From contig JAEZQY010000069.1 of the NCBI GenBank assembly GCA_023441055.1, positions 1-23,168 on the forward strand: a stretch of DNA of 23,168 nucleotides, given 5' to 3'. The DNA comes from Bacillota bacterium. Its GTDB lineage: Bacteria; Bacillota; Bacilli; Paenibacillales; UBA4045. The notes under the pieces are model-generated. The model was not told where the DNA came from. It ran no database searches and saw nothing but the letters and a program-made list of their open reading frames with translations. A program made the position numbers and the translations under genes. Numbering within the stretch: position 1 is the stretch's first letter; each line of letters starts with the position of its first letter. Of this stretch, positions 13,249-20,453 are shown one piece after another.

Positions 13249-13500
13249 GTGTTAACAATTCGCATTCATAACCTGAAGGTGATCAGCATCAGCAATCTCG
13301 GCTCGCTCAACATCGGTCGGGCGATCCATTGCAACAACCAGGTAACAACGTATACGGTTGACGGCACTGGCAATAACCAGGGCAAAGACGACACTGCTGC
13401 GGGAGAAGGAGCGGCTGCTCAGGCGGCCTCTGCAGACTCAACGGCGTCAATTGCACCAATAGCACCAATCACACCAATCGCCGCGGCGGCGGATACGTAA
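13249..13500 (+). CDS. GerP-family protein (GerPB/GerPD-like)
   Basis: An 83-residue protein starting at GTG 13249, eight bases after the previous stop, with a weak ribosome site (AGGGC). The N-terminal half (TIRIHNLKVISISNLGSLNIG) has the GerP strand-turn pattern. The C-terminal half is low-complexity, Ala/Thr/Pro rich with A-P-I repeats, as in the flexible tails of GerPB-like proteins. Assignment to GerPB or GerPD cannot be settled by eye. Confidence 0.7.
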   Translation: MLTIRIHNLKVISISNLGSLNIGRAIHCNNQVTTYTVDGTGNNQGKDDTAAGEGAAAQAASADSTASIAPIAPITPIAAAADT

Positions 13501-13513
13501 GGAGGTAACCGCA

Positions 13514-13903
13514 ATGGATATCGAATGCCGGCAATGGATTCAACATATGGATGGCGAGCTGCGTCGTTGGCTAGGGGAACAACATGCGCTTAATCAACAA
13601 TTGGTCGATAAGCTTGCGCGGCTGGAGGCGGAGAATAAGAAGCTGTCCGAGAAGTTATTGGAGGTCCGGCCGATTCGCATTGAAGCCATCCATTACAAGG
13701 TGCAGGAACTGTCTGTACAAGAACTGTCCGGCACCTTGAATATCGGGTTGTCCGCGCTGACCAGCTCCGAAGAGATCTCGCGCTGGGCTGCCAGTCTAGC
13801 CGATGATGGAAATCAACCTGCAGGCGATGCCGCGTTATCCGATCTCGAGGCCGCTTCCGTCTCCCCTTCATCCGCTATCACAGATCAGCGAGACACCCTA
13901 TAG
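13514..13903 (+). CDS. GerPC-like spore germination protein
   Basis: A 129-residue protein: an N-terminal coiled coil (about 5-50, with LARLEAENKKLSEKLLE), then the GerPC-type segment IHYKVQELSVQELSGTLNIG (about 59-78) and a low-complexity tail. It is shorter than Bacillus subtilis GerPC (about 200 residues). AAGGAGG precedes the ATG. Its last 6 bases overlap the end of the convergent copA gene, so the two messages overlap at their 3' ends. Confidence 0.75.
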   Translation: MDIECRQWIQHMDGELRRWLGEQHALNQQLVDKLARLEAENKKLSEKLLEVRPIRIEAIHYKVQELSVQELSGTLNIGLSALTSSEEISRWAASLADDGNQPAGDAALSDLEAASVSPSSAITDQRDTL

Positions 13904-16108
13904 CTTCATCCGCTGCAGCCGGAGCGCGTTCAGCACGACAGACACTGAGCTGAGCGCCATCGCCGCACCGGCGACCCAAGGTGCTAGCAGACCAATCGCC
14001 GCAATCGGGATACCCAGCGTGTTATAGGCTAATGCCCAGAATAAATTCTGCTTAATATTCTTCATCGTGCGCTTGCTCATCGTAATCGCATCCGGAATGG
14101 CAGTGAGCTCTCCGCGCATCAGCGTCACATCTGCGGTCTCAATCGCCACATCTGTCCCAGTCCCTACCGCCATCCCGATATCGGCCACCGCGAGTGCTGG
14201 CGCATCGTTGATGCCGTCGCCGACCATGCCCACCTTGCGCCCCTGCGCCTGCAGCTTCTTCACTTCATCGGCCTTGCCGTCAGGCAGCACCTCGGCCAGC
14301 ACATGCTCAGGCTTCATGCCGACTTGCCTTGCGACTGCCTCAGCTGTGCGCTGATTATCGCCCGTAATCATATACACGTCCAGTCCGAGCGCGGCCAGCT
14401 TACGAATCGCCTCTGCAGACGAGTCCTTCACAGTATCCGCGACCGCGAGCAAGCCCGCATACCGCCCGTCAATCGCAGCCAGCATAGCGGTCTTACCCGC
14501 GTGCTCCAGCTCGGCCATCTGTAACTCGGCGTCATCAATTGGAATGCCTTGCCGCTCCATCAATCGGCGTGTGCCCACATACACCTCGGCTTCACCGACC
14601 CGTGCTCGAACGCCATATCCTGGTATCGCCTCGAACTCATCCGCATCCGGCGGCTGCACACCGCGAGTGCGTATGCCGCTGACGATCGCCTCAGCGAGCG
14701 GATGCTCGGAACGCAGCTCAGCAGCGCCCACCATTGTCATGAAGTAGAGCTCCTCAATCTCGTCCGCCAGCATCAGGTCCGTCAGCTCCGGCTTGCCCTT
14801 CGTCACGGTCCCAGTCTTATCCAGCAGGATTGTGTCCAGCTTATGCGTGGCCTCCAGGTGCTCACCGCCCTTGAAGAGGATGCCATGCTCCGCCGCGCGG
14901 CCTGATCCCGCCATAATCGAGGTCGGCGTCGCGAGTCCGAGCGCACAAGGACAAGCAATGACGAGCACCGCGATCGCCTTCTCTAGCGCGGGTCCGAATG
15001 CACCGGCCTCCAGGAAGAAAAACCAGATGCAGAAGGTAATGAGCGCAATCCCGACAACGATCGGTACGAAGATACCCGAGATTCGGTCAGCTACACGCTG
15101 GATCGGCGCCTTGGAGCCTTGCGCTTCTTCGACGGTTCGAATGATCTGAGCGAGCGCAGTGTCTCCTCCAACCTGTCTGGCCTCGAAGCGGAAGCTCCCC
15201 GTCTTGTTCAGCGTCGCGCCGATGACTGTATCCCCTGCGCGCTTCTCAATCGGCAGGCTCTCTCCGGTCAGCATCGACTCATCCACGGCCGAGCTGCCAG
15301 CTGTAATGACCCCATCCACCGGAATCTTCTCGCCCGGTCGGACGAGTACAATATCCCCGACTATGACCTGCTCGATAGGGACCGTAAGCTCTTGACCGTC
15401 ACGCAGCACACTGGCTGTCTTGGCCTGCAGCTTGACTAGCGCCTTGATCGCCTCCGAGGTGCGACCCTTGGCCAGCATCTCGAACAGCTTACCCAGCAGG
15501 ATCAGCGTAATCAGTATCGCGCTGGTCTCATAATACAGCTCTGGCGGGTGATGCGAGCTTGGCTCCCACACCAGCGTCTTGTATAAGCTATAGAAGAACG
15601 CAGCGGATGTGCCTAGCGCCACCAGGACATCCATATTGGCGCTACCGCTGCGCAGCGCCTTGTATGCGCCGACATAGAACGACCAGCCGATAATGAATTG
15701 CACTGGCGCTGCTAGCGCGAATTGGAACCAGGGATTCATTAGTATATCCGGTGACCAGATGAAGGAGGTGAACGTGAAGTGCGTAACCATCGACCAGAGC
15801 AGCGGCAAGGACAGCAAGGCGCTGATCCAGAACTTCAGCTTCTGCCGATGAACAGTCTCCTTCTTGCGCTGAGCTGTCTCCTCATCCGACTGCTTAGGCA
15901 TCGCCCCATACCCGAGCTGCTCGACCTTCTTAATGAGATCCTCCGTCTGCAATCCAGCGTCACCCAGCTCAACCGATGCTGTCTCCAGCGCTAGATTCAC
16001 ATTGGCCGATACGACTCCGGGCATACGGCTCAGCCCCTTCTCAATACGAGTCGCGCAGGCCGCACAGGTCATGCCGGTAATCTGCAGCGTTGTCTTGTTC
16101 GCATCCAT
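13898..16108 (-). CDS. copA: Copper-exporting P1B-type ATPase
   Basis: A 736-residue P-type ATPase exporting Cu(I) across the membrane at the cost of ATP. It has one N-terminal heavy-metal domain (GMTCAAC, C15/C18), TGES (281-284), the CPC copper site in the sixth membrane helix (386-388), the phosphorylated DKTGT (430-434), the SEHP motif (468-470) and GDGINDAP (630-637). Bacillus subtilis CopA has two metal-binding domains; this one has one. Start ATG 16108 follows GAGGTGAG. It has its own promoter with a candidate CsoR operator (16144-16172). Confidence 0.95.
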   Translation of the reverse strand: MDANKTTLQITGMTCAACATRIEKGLSRMPGVVSANVNLALETASVELGDAGLQTEDLIKKVEQLGYGAMPKQSDEETAQRKKETVHRQKLKFWISALLSLPLLWSMVTHFTFTSFIWSPDILMNPWFQFALAAPVQFIIGWSFYVGAYKALRSGSANMDVLVALGTSAAFFYSLYKTLVWEPSSHHPPELYYETSAILITLILLGKLFEMLAKGRTSEAIKALVKLQAKTASVLRDGQELTVPIEQVIVGDIVLVRPGEKIPVDGVITAGSSAVDESMLTGESLPIEKRAGDTVIGATLNKTGSFRFEARQVGGDTALAQIIRTVEEAQGSKAPIQRVADRISGIFVPIVVGIALITFCIWFFFLEAGAFGPALEKAIAVLVIACPCALGLATPTSIMAGSGRAAEHGILFKGGEHLEATHKLDTILLDKTGTVTKGKPELTDLMLADEIEELYFMTMVGAAELRSEHPLAEAIVSGIRTRGVQPPDADEFEAIPGYGVRARVGEAEVYVGTRRLMERQGIPIDDAELQMAELEHAGKTAMLAAIDGRYAGLLAVADTVKDSSAEAIRKLAALGLDVYMITGDNQRTAEAVARQVGMKPEHVLAEVLPDGKADEVKKLQAQGRKVGMVGDGINDAPALAVADIGMAVGTGTDVAIETADVTLMRGELTAIPDAITMSKRTMKNIKQNLFWALAYNTLGIPIAAIGLLAPWVAGAAMALSSVSVVLNALRLQRMKL

Positions 16109-16143
16109 GCTTCACTCACCTCATCTATGTCAAGTTGGATATC

Positions 16144-16172
16144 TTACTATACCCCAGTACCCTATATTACAA
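16144..16172 (-). promoter_or_regulatory. copA promoter with candidate CsoR operator
   Basis: Minus-strand TTGTAA (16172-16167), 17 bp, TAGTAA (16149-16144). The spacer holds TATAGGGTACTGGGGTATAG; the 22-base block TATAGGGTnnnGGGGTATAGTA (16166-16145) recurs in the csoR promoter. A repressor bound there would cover the promoter. Confidence 0.55.
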
Positions 16173-16253
16173 TTAGCAAAAACTCCTGCATTCCCATGCT
16201 GGGAGTCGGTTCATCCTCCAACGAGTGAGCCAGTCAGCCCACAATTACCAGCG

Positions 16254-16463
16254 TTACAGCGTACCCTTCACATCATAGCCCTGCTCTTCAATCGCCGCCT
16301 TGATGGCATCCAACGACACCTTCGACTCCTCGAAATCCACACGCACGGATTGCTGCTCCAGATCGACCTTCCCAGTCGCGCCGACACCTTGCACCGCGCC
16401 TTCTACCGCCTTCACACAATGTCCGCAAGACATGCCTGTCACGTTCAATGTCACTTGTTGCAT
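16254..16463 (-). CDS. copZ: Copper chaperone
   Basis: A 69-residue heavy-metal-associated protein with GMSCGHC near the N-terminus, which binds Cu(I) and hands it to CopA. The fold pattern (strand, metal loop, helix VKAVEGAVQ, strands VDLEQQSVRVDF, helix LDAIKAAIEEQGYDV) is complete. Among in-frame starts (GTG 16472, ATG 16469, ATG 16463) the last gives the best ribosome-site spacing (TAGGAG) and the typical M-Q-Q-V start. It lies between csoR and copA on the same strand. Confidence 0.92.
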   Translation of the reverse strand: MQQVTLNVTGMSCGHCVKAVEGAVQGVGATGKVDLEQQSVRVDFEESKVSLDAIKAAIEEQGYDVKGTL

Positions 16464-16546
16464 GATCATCACACTCCTATTCGACTTAGAATGATATAAC
16501 CCAACTGAATCAATTTCATAAGAGCTTAAGCAGTTATAAACATCGA

Positions 16547-16843
16547 TTACGACTTCATCAGCTTCTGCATGGTGACCAGCAGCTCGTCGATCACCTCATG
16601 ATCCCCCTCATGGATACGCTCCACCACACAGGACCGCATATGCGCATCTAGCAGCAGCTTGCCTACCCCGTTAAGCGCGGATTGCACCGCAGCGATCTGA
16701 TTGAGTACATCGTCACAATAAGTATCCTTCTCAATCATGCCCTTTATACCTCTAACCTGACCCTCAATGCGGTTGAGACGCGTAATCAGATTCGCCTTCG
16801 CCTTGTCTGAATGATGACTCTTGCGATCATGCGAGTGAGCCAC
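16547..16843 (-). CDS. csoR: Copper-sensing transcriptional repressor CsoR
   Basis: A 98-residue all-helical repressor that leaves DNA when Cu(I) binds its Cys-His-Cys site. The ligands are visible: Cys in DTYCDDVLNQI, and His and Cys in LDAHMRSCVVE. The N-terminus is His-rich (AHSHDRKSHH). GTG 16843 is preferred because AGGAGG is 8 bases upstream; the ATG at 16849 would be only two bases from it. It heads the copper set, with a promoter and operator candidate just upstream, consistent with autoregulation. Confidence 0.92.
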   Translation of the reverse strand: MAHSHDRKSHHSDKAKANLITRLNRIEGQVRGIKGMIEKDTYCDDVLNQIAAVQSALNGVGKLLLDAHMRSCVVERIHEGDHEVIDELLVTMQKLMKS

Positions 16844-16875
16844 TAGCATCACCTCCTAGATTTAACCTTACACCG

Positions 16876-16904
16876 ATTATACTATACCCCCCCACCCTAT
16901 ACAA
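16876..16904 (-). promoter_or_regulatory. csoR promoter with candidate CsoR operator
   Basis: Minus-strand TTGTAT (16904-16899), 17 bp, TATAAT (16881-16876). The spacer is TATAGGGTGGGGGGGTATAG, sharing the block TATAGGGTnnnGGGGTATAGTA (16901-16880) with the copA promoter. Confidence 0.6.
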
Positions 16905-16944
16905 CCCCGCCTTGCAAAATAAACCTCTCACTCTGCTCACAAGC

Positions 16945-18240
16945 TCACGACCGCTTCTGTGTCCAGCTGCGATCGAGCTCCTCCAGCTTATCCAGCTCTG
17001 TCTCGGCGATATCGCCGCTTCTGTAACGTACCCGATTATACAGCTCGATCACCAGCTCTGTCGGCCGCAGTCGCCAACCAGCTTGCGCCAGCTTCGCACC
17101 CGCTTCTGTCGGTGTGTCGCTGTCTGCATGCGAATACCCATCCTTAGCCGCCTCGCGCAGCAGCTGCTTATAGCGGAATCGCACACGTCCCTCGGCATCG
17201 GCCGGCTCGTGCTCGGCTCGCTGTCTGAATCGGTCCATCGCCTGACGCATCCGCTGGCGCCAGCTGTCCGACTCCAGCTTCTCCATCTCATCGATAAACT
17301 CGCCCTGCTCCTGGCGCTCCTGATTCAGATCGAGCATCCATCTGCGGAGCGCTGGAATGACCACCTTGACCAGCAGATAGATCACACCGACAGCAATTGC
17401 GAGGAAGATCGCTATCGTCATAACCATTACGATGATTTGCTCCAGCTGTGCCCAGAAGGCAGACTTCTCTTGTATCTCAGTCGGGAACATATTCTCCATA
17501 GCAGGCTGCTGCGGTGTATCCATAGGCTGCTCTGGAGGCGCCTCAGATGTGAAGGTGTCAACCAGCCATGCTATGAATCCTCGCAATAATGCCTCTAGCC
17601 ATTCCTTAATCTGCCCGATATTCGCTACGATGATCAACAGCGCGATCATCGCCGCAACCGCGATCTTGTTTACGCGTGCGACTACACCAGGCACTCCTTG
17701 CTGATTCGACTTATTCAGATTGGCCCGAGTAAGCTGATGCCCGTTCAGTCGGAAGAAGAACACGACAAGTGTGAACACGGCAGCGCTATACATCAGCCCG
17801 TTCCATTCCTGCAACGGCACCCACACGTTGACGAATATGGGATAGATCAGATAGGCTATGACCCCAGCCAGCTGTGCGCTAGGCGGGAATAGCGAATCCC
17901 AGTCTCCCTTGCGGATGCGTATCCATCTGCTCATCAGCGCAGTGACTAGTACGAACAGAATAATAGTCGATGTGAGTCCACCTTGATGCAGCCCATATAC
18001 TGCGGCTGTCGCAGCGCCGAGCGAGATCAGCCATTCCAGATAGATGCGCATACGGAATTGACCGACGAGGAAGCCGACAATAGAAGCTGCATACAGATAA
18101 GACAGCGTATAGACCAGACTCTGTTCTGGCATGAGCAGCTGCACGCATACTATGATCGGCAGGAACGCTGCCAGCTCCACCGTCATCTGCCATAGCGCTC
18201 GTCCGAATCGTTGAAACCAACTAATCACAGCATGCCTCAT
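16945..18240 (-). CDS. Membrane protein with C-terminal DUF4129 domain
   Basis: A 431-residue protein. The N-terminal half has several membrane helices (about residues 18-35, 43-60, 68-83, 89-105, 122-141, 148-163 and 194-208), a loop with PEQPMDTPQQP, a further helix (about 270-293) and a cytoplasmic tail rich in Arg/Glu. The tail, including VRFRYKQLLREAAKDGY and PTEAGAKLA, fits DUF4129. In related operons this position encodes a longer TgpA-like protein with a transglutaminase core between these parts; that core is absent here. Its start overlaps the DUF58 gene stop by 4 bp, indicating translational coupling. Function unknown, probably envelope or protein quality related. Confidence 0.75.
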   Translation of the reverse strand: MRHAVISWFQRFGRALWQMTVELAAFLPIIVCVQLLMPEQSLVYTLSYLYAASIVGFLVGQFRMRIYLEWLISLGAATAAVYGLHQGGLTSTIILFVLVTALMSRWIRIRKGDWDSLFPPSAQLAGVIAYLIYPIFVNVWVPLQEWNGLMYSAAVFTLVVFFFRLNGHQLTRANLNKSNQQGVPGVVARVNKIAVAAMIALLIIVANIGQIKEWLEALLRGFIAWLVDTFTSEAPPEQPMDTPQQPAMENMFPTEIQEKSAFWAQLEQIIVMVMTIAIFLAIAVGVIYLLVKVVIPALRRWMLDLNQERQEQGEFIDEMEKLESDSWRQRMRQAMDRFRQRAEHEPADAEGRVRFRYKQLLREAAKDGYSHADSDTPTEAGAKLAQAGWRLRPTELVIELYNRVRYRSGDIAETELDKLEELDRSWTQKRS

Positions 18241-19346
18241 CCTGTCATCCCCTCGCTCCCCATCTCCTGCTCCTCCTCAATGAATAGCGTCTGTACGCTA
18301 TGCCCCGCACGCTTCAGCTGCTCGATGCGCAGCTGTATCTCAGGCGTTAGATGCGTGGTGATCAACAGATAATCACGCCGCTCCTCGTGAATAAGCGTAT
18401 CCTCCTCCAGATAGTCATGGAACCGCAGCCTGCAGCGCAGCTCGATATGAGCCATCTCAGACAGCATCGCCAGCAGATGCTCCTTGCCGCCTCCAATAGG
18501 CAGCCTTACGCTCGCGCCAGGCTCATTCAGCCGATAGCCATTATGGCCGAAGCCGGCATGGATGCCACGTGAGATGGCATCAGACAGAATCGTCGCTGCA
18601 TAGGAGATTCCCCGTTCAATCCACTCTTCCTTATGTACGAATTCCTTAATCGTCTCGCGATCCTCGACATTCAGATAGACCACGAGCCGCTGCTCGGCCG
18701 TATAATCATGCTTGTATACCTGCATGGCACCCGTCCGGGCTGTCGCCTTCCAATGAATACGATTCATCGGATCGCCAGACTGGTACTCCCTTACGCCTGC
18801 GATAATGAAGGGATCCTCCACAATCCACCGGCGGACGGTCACATCCCCTTGCCAGCCATGCGAAGGCAGCGGCACATCTGCCATGTCGATCACATTCGGA
18901 TACACCGTAATCGCGGTATCCACGGGGAAGCTGCGCTGCTGATCGCCCATCCCGAACAGATCGCCTGCCGACACGGACACCGTATCCAAACGATAGACAC
19001 CGCGGCGCATGCAGACGACCTTATGCTTCCTGCGGATGCGGCGATACGGACCTAGTGTGAACAAGCTCTTGTGATATTGGGTGCGCCGCCCCTCATGAAT
19101 ATCGAGTGTCTCCTCGGTGTGGAAGCGCAGCGCGGCATCCAGCGTCGACTCGACGCGCAGCCAGAACACCGGCAGCAGCTTATGATTCTCCAGCACCTCG
19201 ACCATCTCCACCGTATCTCCAGCGTAGCATTCCTGCATATTGAAGTTCCGAGTATAGCGTATTCCCTTTAATGCTTGCCTGCCGAATATGCGATTCTGGA
19301 GGAAGACCACTAACGCAGCGACTAGAATTAGGAGCGCAATCCCCAT
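18237..19346 (-). CDS. DUF58 family protein
   Basis: A 369-residue protein with an N-terminal hydrophobic segment (LLILVAALVVFL) that anchors it, and the DUF58 signature REYQSGDPMNRIHWKATART at about residues 186-205. DUF58 proteins have a von Willebrand A-like region and are usually encoded beside a MoxR ATPase, as here, 6 bp after the MoxR stop. The ribosome site is weak (GCGAG), suggesting coupling to the upstream gene. Its biochemical role is not established. Confidence 0.85.
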   Translation of the reverse strand: MGIALLILVAALVVFLQNRIFGRQALKGIRYTRNFNMQECYAGDTVEMVEVLENHKLLPVFWLRVESTLDAALRFHTEETLDIHEGRRTQYHKSLFTLGPYRRIRRKHKVVCMRRGVYRLDTVSVSAGDLFGMGDQQRSFPVDTAITVYPNVIDMADVPLPSHGWQGDVTVRRWIVEDPFIIAGVREYQSGDPMNRIHWKATARTGAMQVYKHDYTAEQRLVVYLNVEDRETIKEFVHKEEWIERGISYAATILSDAISRGIHAGFGHNGYRLNEPGASVRLPIGGGKEHLLAMLSEMAHIELRCRLRFHDYLEEDTLIHEERRDYLLITTHLTPEIQLRIEQLKRAGHSVQTLFIEEEQEMGSEGMTG

Positions 19347-19352
19347 CTCGCG

Positions 19353-20315
19353 CTACACCGCGCCTATGCCGTCTTCGGTCGGAACGGCGACGCTGCCGAT
19401 GATGCGCGCAATAATCGTCTCCGCCTGACCGTCAGCCGCGCGCAGCCGACTCTTCAGCAGCATCCGATGTGAGAGCACAGGCTCCGCCATCGCCTTGATA
19501 TCATCCGGCAGCACATAGTCACGTCCCGCCAGCACGGCGGATGCCTGCGCGCACCGCAGCAGCGCCTGTGTAGCGCGAGGACTGACGCCGAGCGACACTT
19601 CGGGATGCGCGCGGGTCGCCTCAGCGATACGCACGATATAGCGCAGCAGATCATCACTCGCCTGTACGGAGGCGACCTTCTGCTGCGCCGCGATAATATC
19701 TTCCTGGCTGACGACCGGTTCCATGACCTCGAGTGGATTACGCTCGCGGAAGCGCGCCAAGATCTGAATACCTTCCTCCTGCTCCGGATAACCCATGCTG
19801 ATCTTCATCATGAAGCGATCCAGCTGCGCCTCGGGCAGCGGGAATGTCCCCTGATTATCGATCGGGTTCTGAGTCGCCAGTACCATGAAGGGGCGATCCA
19901 GCTGATGCGTCGTGCCATCGATGCTGATCTGTCGCTCCTCCATACATTCCAGCAGGCTGGATTGTGTGCGCGGCGTCGCGCGGTTGATCTCATCCGCCAA
20001 TACAATATTCGCGAACAGCGGACCGGGGCGGAACTCGAATTCGCCGCTCTTCTGATTATAATAATGAATGCCGCTTGCATCCGATGGCAGCAGGTCAGGG
20101 GTGAACTGGATGCGCTGGAAGCTGCACGCCATCGAGCGCGCCAGCGTCTTCGCCAGCAGCGTCTTGCCTGTGCCCGGCACATCCTCGAGCAGCACATGGC
20201 CGGAAGACAGCAGCGCAATCAGCATATGGTCAATGACTCGTTCCTTGCCGACAATCACACGTCCTACTTGCTCTCTAATGCGGTCTGCGAATTGCTTCAC
20301 CTGCATAATCTCCAT
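19353..20315 (-). CDS. MoxR-family AAA+ ATPase
   Basis: A 320-residue AAA+ chaperone-like ATPase. Walker A PGTGKTLLA (47-55), Walker B VLADEINRA (105-113), sensor-1 region LATQNPIDNQGTFPLPEAQLDRF and an arginine-containing C-terminal helical lid (SLGVSPRATQALLRCA) are in order. MoxR proteins are thought to remodel or insert cofactors into VWA-domain partners; DUF58 next to it is the likely partner. AGGAGG lies 11 bases before the ATG. First gene of a three-gene operon. Confidence 0.92.
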   Translation of the reverse strand: MEIMQVKQFADRIREQVGRVIVGKERVIDHMLIALLSSGHVLLEDVPGTGKTLLAKTLARSMACSFQRIQFTPDLLPSDASGIHYYNQKSGEFEFRPGPLFANIVLADEINRATPRTQSSLLECMEERQISIDGTTHQLDRPFMVLATQNPIDNQGTFPLPEAQLDRFMMKISMGYPEQEEGIQILARFRERNPLEVMEPVVSQEDIIAAQQKVASVQASDDLLRYIVRIAEATRAHPEVSLGVSPRATQALLRCAQASAVLAGRDYVLPDDIKAMAEPVLSHRMLLKSRLRAADGQAETIIARIIGSVAVPTEDGIGAV

Positions 20316-20453
20316 AATGAGTACGGCCTCCTAAAGCGTTTTCTTGATTTAATTATACATGACATGCCGGTAGATTCAATTCCCTGCCAATCTGGTATAC
20401 TATACTGTTAAGTACACCATTACCTATTACCTACGTCCGGAGGAGATTCATCC

